Origin: Tetrahymena elliotti 4EA
Taxonomy: Eukaryota > Ciliophora > Oligohymenophorea > Hymenostomatida > Tetrahymenidae
Direction: 5' to 3'
Assembly: GCA_000231825.2 (NCBI GenBank)
Contig: JH720300.1
Location: forward strand, 75,343-139,342
DNA length: 64,000 bases
The notes under the pieces are model-generated. The model saw nothing but the letters and a program-made list of their open reading frames with translations, ran no database searches and had not been told where the DNA came from. The position numbers and the translations under genes are program-made. Of the stretch, positions 26,166 to 40,601 are shown in pieces; position 1 is the stretch's first letter, and the number at the start of each line of letters is the position of its first letter.

Positions 26166-27421
26166 GCTTGCTTTTTTAGGTTTTGATTGATCTAGAGAAA
26201 TGAATAATTTAATTAAATTTTGATAAGTTTTTAAATATTTTGAAAATTTATTTATTTTAATAATTTAGTAAAGATATTTTAAAAATACAGAATTTCTTAC
26301 TTCCAAAATATTGATTGACTGATTTCATAAAATTAAAATTTAATTGATGATTCAATGTCATATGTTTTTTTTTTTTGCAAAACACAACCAAATTCCTTCT
26401 TTGTTTAAATTTTACTTAAATTAAAAAAAATACTATATTCTATTTAACTTTTTAAAGCATTATTAATATAAAAGATTTTTTTTTTTTGAGAACAACAAAT
26501 CAAAACACTCAAGTTTTTGACTAATTTTACTTGATTTAAAATGTTTACTTATTTTTCTTATTTTATCCTTCAACTTTTTTCTCTCTAAATGTTTTAACTA
26601 AAATTAGGTGGTGTTGATTATTTAAATTAGTTTGTGTCATAGTTTAGGAAATGAATAGGAAGAGTATAGGATTTAAATGAGATATTTATTTAGTAAATTT
26701 TTATATGGAAAAACTGTCAATTAGTAATAATGAGCTTAAACATCAAGTGTCTCCATATTATTCTTTTCATTTTTATTTCATTTTCTCAGTAATCAATATT
26801 ATTTTGTATTTTAATAATATGGAATATAAAAACAACAAAAGAAATTTTTTTTTTAGATTTTGAAATTTCTAACTAGTAATATAGAAAATTCAAAGATTTT
26901 TTAATTGAATTCCTTTAGTTATAGAAATATTCTCCTTTTTTTCCAAAATCTTATCCTTATTTATTTTATTATTCAACATTAAAAACTTTTTATCTTAAAA
27001 GAAACTTTTTTCAACTAATTTATTTTTCTTTTCTAATATCAAAGAATAAAATTTCTACCCATTAATCTTATTTTTATTCAATTTCATTCATTTTAATTTT
27101 TGAACAAAAAAATATAAATAACTTATTCATTAAAATTTTTCCAGAATTGATGCTTTGATTTGAAAAATAAAAAGAATCATATAATAATCGAAAAAATAAA
27201 CTTGAAATAATTTTTAATTAATTTTTTATCTGAAGGAAATAAATAAAATCAATAAAGAAATAAATGAATTTGATTAATAAATAATTAAGTGAATAAATAA
27301 ATGTTAAAAAACACCTAAAAAATTTAATAGATTTATAATTTAAATAAAATATATAAGTAAGGTTTCTATTTTGCAAAATTCTTTATCTTGAAAAGGAGGT
27401 TGTTAGGAATTTATAAGCTTT
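26166..27421. other. Intergenic spacer
   Basis: Between the NudC start and the 3' end of the first channel gene. A/T rich with T runs near 26365 and 26480. No coding frame supported. Confidence 0.5.
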
Positions 27422-30400
27422 TCATTCAATTTTAGATTTTTTACCATCATATTTATCTTTCTTCTTATCAAAGAAGGATTATAATTTTTATTTTTTTTTA
27501 AGACGCTTATTATACTTATTGATTACATTATTGAAGTTAGCTTATGGATAATAAATTAACCAAGTTTTTTGAATGTCAAATTCAACCATAAACAAAGATT
27601 GACTTTGTTCTTCTTCTATGATATTGATTGCGCTAGCAGGCTTTGGGATTGCAGAAATTTTCCTCTTTGAAGCTGCTCTTGTCTAATATTCTTAGTCAGG
27701 TTTTTTATCTTTTTTTCTTGAATTATTTAGTTTAGTTTGGATTTGACTTGCGACAGATAGATACTCCTGCTTATTAACAGAATTACTTGGAGTGCTTATG
27801 TCTTGAGTGATTTTTCTTTTCGATAAAATATTTGAAGAATCTTCATTTTGGTTATTATTTAAATACTACATACTGAGTCTTTTCGAGATAGTTTCTACTT
27901 CTGACTGTAGATAGTTCTTTTTATTAGGATCAATTATTAAAATGCTATTTCTTTTCTTATCTTTTTTAGTCTAAAATATACTGCCTCTTTTTTTGAATTA
28001 TTCATGATATTTATTTACGATATCAAGTTATATATAATGCATTTGCTAACCTTATTATGCATTTACATCTTAAAGGGAAGTGATTTCTGGAGATTTTAAA
28101 TTTTTATGAGTATTTTAATTTAGAGAAATTATCTTATTATTATCAAAATATTTTGAATTTCTCACCTTTTAAGCCTAGACTGCTGATTATTCATTTCCTG
28201 CTTCTTCTTCCTCTTCAGAAGTTTGTTAAGAAGAAAATATTTAAAAGGTTGAAAACATTCTTATTGAATTTTCAGATTCATAATCATTTGAATCATTGGA
28301 AACTAAATCTTATTTATCACCTTTTTTTTAAAATAACATGCTCATCTTTAGTGCTTTTTTTTCTTCAAAGATGTATCTTTACACAGATTTTTAGACAGCC
28401 AGTTATATTGTGATAGATTTTTACTAAATTTACTTTCTAGCAAACTTAGACCTAGGTTGCTAAAAGTTCTATTGGAATTTAGCAACAAAAACACTTGTTT
28501 GTTTATCTAAATGCACTAAATTACATTCAGTAGAAAGGTGACCAGTAGAAAAGCAAAAAGAACATTTAGTTTATAGAATGCTATATTGCATATAAAATTA
28601 TTGCTAATCTCTAATGAAGCAGTATTTTTCATAATCTTTTTCTCTCTTTTGTACAATTTCAAGGAATTTATCTCTATCAATTTTAATGACTTTGGTGAAA
28701 TCTGCAGACCTAACGCTGTACTAAAATTCAAGGCCTGTAAAAAAATTAACCTAACCAATAATATCACCTTCTTTAAGTAACTAAACTGGTTAAGTTTATT
28801 TGTCAATCTATTAGTATATTTGTAGAGACCCTTATAAAATCAAAACCATGCTTAGATTATTTACTTGTTTATCTGCAAAAACAATTTCGTTTGGAGAATA
28901 AAATTCTTCATAGAATTCCAAGCTCAGATCTTAGATGGTTTCCTTGCTAAAATTTTTATTGAAGAAAGTAAATTTTTCCAAGGCTTGCTTGCATTACTCT
29001 AGTTTTAGTAACTTTTAAAGGTGAGGAGAAATCTTATTTATAACCTCTTCCTTTTATTGCTAATCTTTTTTGAGATTGTTTAAATACTAATATTCTAAGT
29101 CAAGGTTAACTCTACCTTGTAGTCCTTTTGAAATTTTTTGTTAACGCATAAAATCATTAAGAATATTTAAATCCTATCTCTTTTCTTCATCTCTTTAGTT
29201 AAGCTATTGCAATATTGTGCCTGTTGTACTTAGCATATAGCCAAAAATAATAGCAGTAAAAAGCATAATGAATGAAGTATAAAGCATTTATGCTGTCGTG
29301 GTAGCTTCATTTGATCCAGTAATAATCAAGGTAAGTGACCAATACATAGACTATAAGTATAACTTCCACCAAACTCCATCTGCACCAATACTATCATCAT
29401 ACCATGTTTTTTCTAGTTACAAAACATGCAGTTCTATTTATCCTATTAAATACCAGACACAAGCAATGGCATGACTTAATGCAGATATTTTAAATACCAA
29501 ATTGAAGAGCTATATGATGTAATAGTTCTTTACTGACATACAGAGTAATTTTTACATGTCACTAGAATCTTTTAGCACATTTTTCAGCTTCAAAAAAGAA
29601 AGAAGTTAAAGAACTTTTTGTAAATAAGCTCTATCAGAAAAATACATTGAAAATAAGATAGATAAAAGAGGAATAATATCATAAGTTGCTCTGTTTTTAA
29701 TGTATTAAGAAATAATTTTTTCTCTGTCACTGATTAAATTGGTTTTTTTATAAATTTAGGTGTTAAGCTGCACCAAAATATCTAAAACCCATACTGTAAC
29801 AATAAAATAAATAATAGGTCTTTCATACTTCATATAGCCTTAGTAAATAATGATTATAGAAAGTAGAAAGAAAAATAAAAAATTAAAAGAGCAAAAAAAG
29901 ACTAATGAGAACAAGTTGAAAAAGCTATTTGGGATAATTATAAAGCAAGAATTGTTCTAAAAAAACTTTCTTAACACTTGAAAGTAGCATAAAAAATTTT
30001 ATAGGAATCTGATTAAAAGAACAATTTTGTCCTTGCTCTTAGTTTCGATATAATCTCCATTGTCACTTATCGCTTTTCTTATCTAACAGTGCTTTTCATC
30101 ATTTAAATATTTAATTCTACCAGAAGGTGTAAAGTGTTTAAAAAAGAAAGTCATTTTTTAGTGAATTTGTTTTATTAGCATAAAATTTATCAACTTTTTT
30201 TCTGAGCTTTGGCTTCTTTTTAGGCTCAGCATCACCTTTAAATTTTATTTGGATTTTTAAATATGTTTTTTATTGTTTTCTGATAAGAAAATTGATTTGA
30301 AATGATTAGATGAGCGAGATTTCAAAACAATATTTTATCCTTAGGAATTTGTTGGATAGTCCCTATCTGACTCAATAGCTGAATCTTAAAGCTCAGCCTT

Positions 30401-30673
30401 ATCAGCTAAAGACTTGCCCTTTTCAGAATTGATTTGTGTTTTACTGATTTAAGAGTTCTGTAAAAAAAAATTTAAAGATGGAGAACATTAGCTAACCTAA
30501 TCATTCCCATGCTCTATAAAGCTATTTATTTCGTCTCTCTTAGTTTAAGAGTTTATTGAGGGCCCATGAAAATTGAAAGTGATATCACTTTACTGGTTTC
30601 CTTCTATTATTTAATCTTAAAAAAGTCTTTTCTTCTCTCTCTTAGAGCTATCTCGATGAGACTACAAATCCAT
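27422..30673 (-). CDS. CNBD channel A, TGSNE filter, zinc knuckle
   Basis: Membrane cation channel of the HCN/CNG/EAG superfamily. Two exons (30497-30673, 27422-30457) give 1070 aa. A family motif FKHFTPSGRIKYLNDEKHC lies near 165, then six hydrophobic segments; the S4 region (LLSFLKLKNVL) is poor in arginines. Pore: WWKLYLQSMYWSLTLIITGSNEATTT, with TGSNE near 439 where potassium channels have T-x-GYG/GFG. C-linker and CNBD follow (FYEEFYSPNEIVFADKQ, LILQGSLQIYQ, LLKEGDIIGQVNFFTGLE, VIKIDRDKFLEIVQ). Directly after the CNBD is CSFCFSTGHLSTEC, a C-x2-C-x4-H-x4-C knuckle near 691. A polar tail ends in EFDIQKTWLIYYPQANF, shared with channels B and 58499. Tandem partner of channel B. Ion selectivity and ligand cannot be predicted from this filter. 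Confidence 0.92.
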
Positions 30674-32063
30674 TTGTTTAAACTTTTATAAATTGTAATT
30701 ATTATATTAAATAATCTTTTTTTAATCTGGCTGAAAGTTAGTAATAATAATATAAATAGTCAGAAATAAGTAATTATTACTTCCTATGAATAAATAATAA
30801 TCAATCATTATTAATAGCCAAGACTCAATTATATTCATCTTCGAACTAACTGGTTTCATTTATTACATAAAATTTAATTTGTGACAAATAAAGCAAGACC
30901 TTAATTTTACAAATAAAAAAGTCAAAAAATTCTAGGATAAGATAAATTTTCTTTTTTATTTTTTGTATTTGATTTCATGAATATTAAATTATTATTTTTG
31001 TTTTTTGAAATTAAGTTTTCCATAATTTACCTGAAATAAAAGCAAAAATAAATACAAATTTTCCTTTTAAAAAATATCATTAAAGTATCTCAAAATCAAA
31101 ATTACTTTTCTTTGAGTTTTGTTTAATGATGAAATATTTACTACTATTTAATTTAGTCAATGTTACTCAAGCTTACATGAAATTTCAGACAAATTAAAAT
31201 AATAATAAAAACCGATTAAACATAAATTTATTAATACAAAATCAATCAATTGAATTTTTTTTTTCTCAAAAGAGATTTCAAAGAAAATAGCAAAATAGAG
31301 GTTTTTATTTATTTTTGTTAGTTAAGTTCTAAATTCACAATTTCTATTTTAAAAATAAAAACAAAAAAATATTTCTTCAATAAAAAAATACTAAAATGGA
31401 AAATAATAATTTCAAATATTAAGTAAAAATAAGAATTAAAATAAATAATACAATAAATTTTTTACTTTTTTAGATATTTAAATACTATCCTTGCCGTATT
31501 TAAAGAAACTTTTATTTTACTTTTTCATATTTCTTTTAATAACTGCAGAGATTGTATTTATTTTATAATGTGAAAATGTATGAAATCAATTATTTCAACT
31601 CTAACAAATTTAAACAGTACTGGTAAATATTGGATTTTTTATTGTTTTTTAGGAGATTTAAGTTCTTAAATAAATTTAATAGATACAAATTTTGAATATT
31701 TAAAAAAATTTACATTTCTTGCATTTAGTAGGAAATGATTGATGTTTGGTTTTTTATTTTAAGTCATAAAGAATCTAAAGATAATTTCTTTTAATCCTCA
31801 ATATTAATTCAATCTAAAATATCTAAAATGGAAATATTATTTTCAGAATAAAAAAGGATGATAAAAAATAAATTTATTTTATTCACAAATAAAATATGTA
31901 TGAAGTAATCTTTATCTAATAATTTTTCATAAGAATAAAAAAATCTCAAAAATGACTTTCAGAATTCAATACATAAATTAAATAATACATTTTATATTAT
32001 AATACTTTTCAGCTCAAAAAATTTAGTTGTGTTTTTAGATAAAAAAGTCATAAAAGAAATCAA
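30674..32063. other. Spacer between tandem channel genes
   Basis: 1.4 kb of A/T-rich DNA, upstream of channel A and downstream of channel B. No gene or clear repeat of the coding unit; probable promoter of channel A. Confidence 0.5.
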
Positions 32064-35000
32064 TCAATCTATCTTCTACTTTTTTTCCTCATTTTTGTCT
32101 TTCTTTTTATCAAAAGGTAAATAGCATTTAAACTTTCTTCTTAATCGTTTATTGTATTTATATATTATATTAGCTAGATTTCCATGAGGGAAGTAAAATA
32201 ACATATTCTTCTAAATATCAAAATCAAATATAAACATTGGTAGTTTTTTTTCTTCTTCTAAGATTTGGAGCATACTCATAGGTTTTTGAAGTATGGATGA
32301 CTTTCGCCTTTGGTTTTTATTTAAAGGGTTTTCTTGGTCATATTTTTTATCCTTTTTTCTTGAAGATGGTGGTTTTAATTCATTTTAAATTGACAAATTT
32401 CCTGTGACAAAATCATGCTTTTTAAATAGATTACTTGGGGTTAAATTCATGTCTTGTGTCACTCTTTACCTTATTAGAAGACGTGGGATATCATGGTTTT
32501 AATTCTTTTTTTTAACATCTATTGTTTGTGTAGTATTTCGAGTGATTTGATTATTTTAAATTTTTAAGAAACTTTCTCTTTTCTTTAATTTTTCTTAAAA
32601 ATGATTTTTTATTTCAAGCTAATTTTTTTCTTAAGGAGTTAATTCTTATTTTTCTTCAATATCTTTCTCAGAATCAATTTCTTCTGTTATTTTTGTCTGA
32701 GGATAATTCTAATTCAGCTTGAACATTTTTTCTCTGTTAAAGTTGTTTGAAAAATTTACTTTTTGAGCTTTCAATTCAGGAAGTTCTTTTTCTTCTCTCT
32801 CATCTTCAAGTGATTACTGAGAAAATAAAATTTAAAAAGTTGAAAAAAATTTAATTGATTAATCTGTTTCATATTAATCAGAGTCAACTTAATACATATC
32901 TATCATATTATTCGTTTAGGTTATTGGATTTATATTTCCAGTCTTTATTTCATCAAATATGAATCTGTTGACTGATTATTAAATTGTCATTGATATCATG
33001 TAAGAGTTTTATTTCATTTGCTTTCTAAGATGCTTGAATCTAGATTATTGAATATTCTGTTAAAATTTAGCTAAGAATACGCCACTTTATTTGTCCAAAT
33101 GCACTAAATTACATTAGGTAGATAAGTGGCTGTATTAATGACAAAATGTGCACCTTGTTTACAGAGCATTATATTACATATAAAACTATTGCTAATCTCT
33201 TATGAAGCAGTATTTTTCATAATCTTTTTCTCTCTTTTGTACTATTTCCAGGAATTTATCTCTATCAATTTTAATAACTTTGGTGAAATCTACAGACTTA
33301 ACGCTGTACTAAAATTCTAGGCCTGTAAAAAAATTAACTTAACCAATGATTTCTCCTTCATTTAGTAGCTAAACCGGTTAAAATTATTTGTCTATTTGTT
33401 AGTAAATCTACAAAGAGCCTTGCAAAATCAAAATCATGCTCAGATTATTCACTTGCTTATCTGCAAAAACAACTTCATTAGGAGAATAAAATTCTTCATA
33501 GAATTCTAAGCTTAGTTCCTTGATGGCTTCTTTGCTAAAGTTTCTGCTCAAAAATCTAAATTTTTCTAAGGCCTATTTGCATTATTCTAATTTGAGTAGT
33601 TTTTGAAGGTGTGGAGATATTTTGCTAAGAACCTCCTCCTTTTGTTATTAATCTTACTTAAGATTATTGATATACTAATACTCCAGATCAAGATTAACCC
33701 TACCTTGTAATCCTTTAGAAATTTTTTGTTAACGCATATAATCATTGAGAATATTTAAATCTTTTCTCTTTTCTTCATCTCTTTAGTTGAGCTATTACAG
33801 TATTGTACCTGTAGTATTGAGCATATAACCAAAAATAATAGCAGTAAAAAGCATAATAAAGGATGTGTATAATATCTATGCAGTTGTTTTAGCTTCATTT
33901 GAGCCTGTTATAATCAAGGTAAGTGACCAATACATGGACTATAAGTATAACTTCCACCATGTTCCATCTGCTCCAATACTATCATCATACCACGTTGTTT
34001 CTTCTTGAAGGATATATAATTCAATTTTTCCTATCACAAACCATACACAAGCTACTACATGACTTAGAACAGATATTTTGAATACCAAATTAAAGAGTTA
34101 GATAATATAGTAATTCTTCACAGACATACATAGCAATTTTTACATGTTATTAGTGTCTTTCAGTATATTAACAAATTTCAAAAAAGAAATAATTTAAAGA
34201 GACTTTTGAACTTAAACTCTTTGAGCAACATACATAGAAAGAAAAACCGAAATAAGTGGAATTAAATCATAAATAGCTCTGTATTTAATGTATTATGTGA
34301 TGATTATTTTTCGATTGCTTATTAGATTGGTTTTTTAATAAATTTGGGTGTTTATCTAAACAAATATCTCTACAACCCATATTGTAACTATAAAAATAAT
34401 AATAATCTTTTCATAAGTAATGTAGCCTTAGTAAACAATATTTATGGATATCAAGAAATAAAATATATAGTTAAAGAAGCAAAAAAACATCAAAGAAAGC
34501 ATGTTGAATAAGCTGTTAGGAACAATAGTTATGCACTAGCTGAGATAGCAGCATTTCTTCAAGATTTAAAAACAACTAAAATAATTTATCAATGTCTGCA
34601 GGAAATGATAAAATTTTTGTTTACTCTTAGACTAAATGTAATCTCCGTTATCATTAATAGCCTTTCTTATTTAATACTACTTTTCGTCATTCAAATATTT
34701 ACTTCTACCAGTAGAAGTAAAGTTTTTTAAAAAGAAAGTCATTTTTTAGTGAATCTATTTTAGAAGTAAAAAGCTAACAATTTTTCTCTGGGGAACATGG
34801 CTAGGTCGAGGACCAAATTACCCTTTTTAATGCTACTTCGATTTTTGCAAAACCTTTTTTTTATTTTCTGAAATGTAAATAGATCTCAAATTTTTAGGAG
34901 AGTGCTTCTTTACAGATTTAATTTAATCTTACTATACAGTAATAAGATTTTTATATGAGTCACTTATTGAGTTTTATTTTGCATTTTTTTTAAGTAAAAA

Positions 35001-35258
35001 TGTTAATTTATCTGGTGACTAATTTTTTTAAACACTTATGGAGGCCTGGTCTGATAAATTTAAAGTTGGAGACTATTAAATTTATTAATTATCTCCATCT
35101 ATTATTAAGTCATGTTCTTTAATTCCTATTGATTTCTTTTCATTATCTGAATTGGAATTAAAAGTCGCTTCATTCTGTTTGCTATCTTCAATCACATAAT
35201 CTAAAGAGAACTCACTTTGATTTAATTTTTTATTCTCTGGCAAAGCCTTTAAATCCAT
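32064..35258 (-). CDS. CNBD channel B, TGSNE filter, zinc knuckle
   Basis: Single-exon paralogue of channel A: ATG 35258 to TGA 32064, 1064 aa, open across 1065 codons with TAA/TAG as Gln. Motif FKDL is absent at the very start but FLKNFTSTGRSKYLNDEK near 185 matches channel A. Pore WWKLYLQSMYWSLTLIITGSNEAKTT has TGSNE near 451. CNBD landmarks: FYSPNEVVFADKQ, LILQGSLQIYQ, GEIIGQVNFFTGLE, VIKIDRDKFLEIVQ. Knuckle CTFCHQYSHLSTQC near 703 keeps C-x2-C-x4-H-x4-C. C-terminal motif FDFDIQKNMLFYFPHGN. Core similarity to A is high from the TPSGR-like motif through the knuckle and again at the C-terminal end, while the N-terminal 150 residues and the linker before the last motif have diverged, as expected for a tandem duplicate under constraint on the channel parts. 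Confidence 0.92.
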
Positions 35259-37469
35259 TTACTTAATTTACCTTAATTGGAATTTAAACTACAATAATCT
35301 CTTCTTTTAATTGAATAAATTAAAACAGTAATTAAACAGCCAGAAAGAAATTATTCAATTTTGAATGCATTTAATTAAAAACAAAATCCATTCAATTTTA
35401 TTCACTCACAACATTAAAATTTAGTTAAAAACCAACTCACAATTCCACAGGCCAAATAACATAACTTGAAAGGCATTTACTATTTTATGTTCACAATTTC
35501 CTATGATGATTACTAAAGCTTGGCAAATATTAATGAAATTTTGAAAGGCTTAACTTGCTTGCAAAAAGCTAATTTTTAATTTCTACTGAAAAGTAATCAA
35601 GCCCTTTTTAAAATTCAATATCATAATTTATTTTAAACAAAAAAATATTTTTTTGATAATTTATTTTGGCTGATTTAAAAAAATTATTTAAATATTTCTT
35701 TTCAAAAAATAAAAAATAAAAAATAAATTTTTGCTAATCAATAATAAATTAAGTATTATTTTTCATTAATTTACTAATAGAATTTCCCTTTTAGTTTGTT
35801 TAATTCAGCTGTAAGTGATTTTAAGTATAAATAAAATGTTTGAACTTATTTATTTTAAATTTAATTGTTTTTTTATTTAGATAAATATTTAAAAAATAAT
35901 TTTTAAGAATCAAAATTAAAAGATAAAAAAATTAAGTGTAAATATTGATATCAAAAGCAATCAAAGAATATGTTAAGACTTATTTTTATCACTACTTGAA
36001 CTTTGTTTGTTCAAAAATAAAATATTATTTTTATTTATTTAAACATTAATTAACATTTTTATTAAAATGAAACATTTTTTTTTTTCACATTGAGAGTTAT
36101 ACAATTTTATTTTATTAGAAAATTGAAGAGGGGTAAGTAAGTAAGATGTCTATGGGTTTTTTGAATGAGCATATTAAATATTTAAATTATTAGTCTTTAA
36201 AAAATAACTTTCAGAATTTGTCTGTTATAATAATTAGTACCTAAGAAATTCTTATTTTTTTTTTTATCAGAAAATAGAAAAAGTATAAGAAGATATAAAT
36301 TATAAATATTAGTTTTTGAATGAAATTATTAAATATTTAAATTATCAATCTTTTAAAAATATTAATATAATTAAGTATTTTTAGGTTATAATAACTATGC
36401 TTATTTTTTAAATACAGTAATTTTTTATAAGAAATTCTTAATTGTTATTTCAAATGTAATATAAAAATGATTTAGCTCTTTTTTATTTTTGATTAAGATT
36501 TTACTTAGCAACTTAATAAATTTCATTTTTATTTAATGTAATAAAACACCTAAATCAATATTCGATATAAAGACATTGTTAATTTAAAATCAAAAAATTA
36601 ATCAATCAAATTTCTCTTTAATACTGAATCCTTATCCAAAATCAAAGAATTCAATATTTAAAATTAAATATTAAGTATTTTCATCAAAAAAAGTAACTCT
36701 TATTGCAAGCATTTAGATTTTTTTGCATTAAGATGATCAATTTGTTTTCAATCAAGCAAAAAATTATGAGTATTTTTAATTTAGGTTAGTTAAGTGTTAA
36801 TATTAATTTTCATTTAAAAGAAGGTTGTTAAGAATGTAGATTTATTTGCTTTCAATAAAATGATTATAAAATATAAATTTCTTTGAATCAAAAATCACAA
36901 TTATTTTCTAAAATTTTTTTTGTTTTTATTAAATTTTAATTTTATTGAAAAATATTTCAAATTTCTTTTTAGTTTTAAATAATTATTTCAATTTATACAA
37001 CCTTGCACATTTTACATTTTTCGAAATATTTGTTTTTCAAAGTTTTATTTTTTATCAATTTCTCAAATTCTAATGGCCAGAACTTTTCTAAATTCAAAAT
37101 TATGATTATTAATAACTTTATTTTCTTGAAATATCACACAAGTCTTCTCAAAAAAAAGCATGTTACTTACATTCTGAAAACTATGTTACATATTTGTTTT
37201 TATAAAGTCAAATTAATAAATAATAGTTGTAATCTAGAATAATTCAGAAATCTTATTACTTTTTATATGTAAAAAAATCTTTAAAAACATAAAATTTTAA
37301 CATTTTATCTTAATTAAAAGTTTTTTAATTATTTTTTCATAATAAATTATTTCTTGATAAACATCATTAATTTGTGTGTACTTTATTCAATTTTAATATA
37401 TTTGAGAAACAATAGCCTAAAATAAGATTAAAAAAAAATTGCTGTATTATTTATTAGTTATTTAGAAAT
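35259..37469. other. Divergent intergenic region
   Basis: 2.2 kb between the starts of channel B (minus) and channel C (plus). Very A/T rich. A loose repeat is visible around 36170-36260 and 36310-36400 (both contain ATTAAATATTTAAATTAT followed by a CTTTAAAA or CTTTTAAA stretch). No gene supported; likely holds promoters for both channels. Confidence 0.5.
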
Positions 37470-40400
37470 ATGATGTCAAGGTAATCAGTTGAGTAAATGC
37501 TTGGCCCCTAAGCAAATTTTCAAAAATTAGAGCTAGCATTTAGCAATGATGATTTAGGCATTAAAATTTAAAGTGATTTACACTAGTTTGAAACTAAAGA
37601 GAAAGATCTATTGAACTCTGAAACCCATAAAGACAAGTGCAAAACGACTTAACCATAACTTGATAATACTTTCTTTTTGAATAAAACTTTAGAATAATTA
37701 GCTCCAGCTCCATAACTGTAGCAGCAATATTAAAAAAATTAATATCTTAGCTAAGATGTGGAGTAATATAAATCAGAAACTTAGAGGGCTTAGAATAATG
37801 AAGAGTAAATATCTAGTAATATTCTATTCACTGCTGAAAAAAAAAGATTTTCAATTTCAAAAAACCTATTTCAAAATAAATAGAGGGAATCAACATAAAC
37901 ACCAAAAGAGTTTCAGCAAGAGGACTCTGAGAAAATAAGGAAAGCCAGTTAATAAATAAAAAAATAAAAAGCAGAAAGGATGAATTAATTTTAAAGGAAT
38001 TTTGTAAAAAACTCAAAAAATAAAATGATGTATTTCTTATAAAAGTTAACACCTTTTGGTAGAAATAAGAGCTTAAAAAATGAAAAAATAATTCAATTTA
38101 TTGATGACAAGAGCTGCTCTTATTAAAATTAGGATGTTAACTATGAAAAGGCAAATATCTAAAACCTAATATGTAAAGTAACCAGATAAATTATAATTAT
38201 TTTTAATAGTAGAAGTTTCTTAATAAATCCTCTCAATTAGTTCTATTTAATTGCTTTGTCTGCTTTTTCTTTTTTCAATTTAACATTTTGCATACTATTG
38301 TCTATTTTTCTTGTCTTTATTTAAGCTAATTCAATAGAAAATAGTTATTCTACAGCAACTTTTGTTATTTGGATTTTAGAAATAGTTCTACATCTCAATA
38401 GTTCAATATTTGATTCATCTAAATTTATTTCAGAGAGAATTTAAATTTTATTTATCTACATAAAGAATCGAGCTATTTTTGATATTATTCCTATAATAAT
38501 AATCTTTGCCTCTGAGTATATATAATCTGCAAAATCAAATTTAATTATGTGTCTCTGCTTCCTTAAACTTAAAAATACATTTTATGATATTGAATTCTTA
38601 AATAAAGCATTGAGAATTTATTCTAAAAGATAATGCTTATTAAAGATAATAGCTTTAACTTTTAGCATTTTTCTTTTCTCACATATTATAGCAAGCCTTT
38701 GGTATTTAATAGGCTAAATTGAGATTCATACATTGAACTTAAATGAAACATGGTATAGCCATTTGGATTCTTAAGATTAAACTTGGTGGAAAATATATTT
38801 GTGTTCATTAAATTGGTCAATTACTGCTCTTGTGACAGGTAATAATCAAGTTTCTACTCCACTTTAAAGGGTTTTTGCTAATATAATCATGATATTTTCA
38901 TTTATTTTCTTTGGATATATTTTGAATTAAATTTATTTGATCATGAATTAAAATTAACAAAATAGAATGCATCTAATTGATAATAGTATAAAAATCAATC
39001 AATACATGAATAGAATTTAAACCTCTCATATCACATAAATGAAAGCAAATGCTTAATTAGAAAAATTTCATTAGCATTTCTAAAACAAGAACAATGATGA
39101 AGCACAAATAATCCTGAAATAATTATCACTAGAAACATTCAAAGAGATTAAATTAGAATATTTTTTGAAAATAATTAAAAATATTAGCATACTTCATACT
39201 AAATTTTCAAATGAAACTCTGAATGAACTCATTGATGCCATTTAGGAAGATTGTTTTGGGACAGAATAAATAATAATTAGCTAAAAAGAATAGTAGTAAC
39301 CCAGTTTAATTTATGTTGTTGAGGGTGAGTTGGAAGTGTTCTAGCACTTTCAAAAAAATGGTGTAAATTAAAAATCAATACAAACTTTAAAGTCAGGTGA
39401 GTTTTTTGGTTAATTTAACTTTTTTACAGGACAAATTTGCTAGATTTCAATTAAAACTAAAATGCCAACAAAGATTGTCAGATTTAGCAGGGAAAAATTT
39501 ATTGAAATAATTAAGAATAAGAAAAATGATTTTGAGGTATTCTGTGATATTAGAGATAAGATTAGTTTAAATGAAAATTATGAATTGATTGGATAGAGTT
39601 GTGTTTTTTGTTAAAGCTCTATCCATTTATTTGTTGAATGTCCATTGATTCATCTACCTAAAAGACTTATTTATTATTCAAAAAAATTTGAATAAAATTT
39701 AAAACAATCAAGGCTTATTCACAATAGGAGAAAGCTCAAATAAAACTCATTATATAAGTTACAACAAAACCAAACTAAAGCTGATATATTTATCAAGAAT
39801 TTTAAAATGGAGCTGAAAGAAAATACAGACATGAAAAAGAATCTTGGTTTATATTTACTTTATAATTTGTCCTTGGAAGATTTATCTTCAGAAATTGAAA
39901 AAATGAGTGCTAAAGAACCCTCGTTCATAGAAGAATCAAAAGAAGAAAATTAAAAATTTATGCAAAAGATCAGCTAAAAAAGAATAAGCCAAAATTTATA
40001 AGATATTCATAGAACTTAAACATAAAATTCTAGTAGCTCTGGTTCTTAATAAATGGATAATATAGACTCTTTATTAAATAATTTTGATGATTTAAAAATA
40101 CTATCTTAGAAATCAGCTCAAACAATATCCTATAACAATAAATATCAGTTATAAGCTTAATCTTAGAAAAATAGGTTATCTACTTCTTAATAAATATATG
40201 AAGATGAACATAGTCATAAAAAAAATACTAATGTATAACTACCTGGTATATCTTCTTTCTCAAATAATCTGGAGCCTGAGAACATTTCTGACTTGATAAA
40301 AACAACAAGTTTAGGAAATAAATTTACCAAGCCAAATTCAATTCCTGAATTTAGTACTAATGTTTCCAAAAGTTTAGATTTGATTGATAATGATAAATTT

Positions 40401-40601
40401 TAGCAAAAAGAGCTAGACTTAAACTCAATAAGTAAATACCTTGTAGCCAAAAAATCTGTCTTCTTCAGCTTATAAGAAAATAATAATGAATTTGACAAGT
40501 TACGGAATTATTAATTTTATTTCCCATCTGGAAACTCAAACATTATCTTCAAAAAATATTTAAGATATTAATAAAAGTTATTTCAAAAATCTAACTTATG
40601 A
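37470..40601 (+). CDS. CNBD channel C, TGNNQ filter, zinc knuckle
   Basis: Single exon, ATG 37470 to TGA 40599-40601, 1043 aa. A second ATG follows immediately. Gln-rich N-terminal region, then FLQKLTPFGRNKSLKNEKI near 195 as in channels A and B. Hydrophobic segments around 265-500. Pore: WWKIYLCSLNWSITALVTGNNQVSTP, filter TGNNQ near 456 in place of the potassium signature. The C-linker is less similar to A/B. CNBD: LIYVVEGELEVFQ, LKSGEFFGQFNFFTGQ, IVRFSREKFIEII. Knuckle CVFCQSSIHLFVEC near 711, again C-x2-C-x4-H-x4-C, followed by PLIHL. The tail is Ser/Gln/Asn rich and the C-terminus has RNYQFYFPSGNSNIIF, a short form of the family end motif. Belongs to the same family as A and B but is an older split. 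Confidence 0.92.

Noticed and set aside
28516..28806. Minus-strand 96-codon frame, and the similar plus-strand frames at 28586 and 33126
   Set aside because: They are other-frame shadows of the CNBD and knuckle region of channels A and B; the correct frame keeps the CNBD motifs.
28840..28870. Possible intron in channel A between ADKQ and GSLQIYQ
   Set aside because: GT and AG are present, but splicing breaks the phase, whereas reading through gives VNNLSMVLILQG, a normal CNBD strand, also present in channel B.
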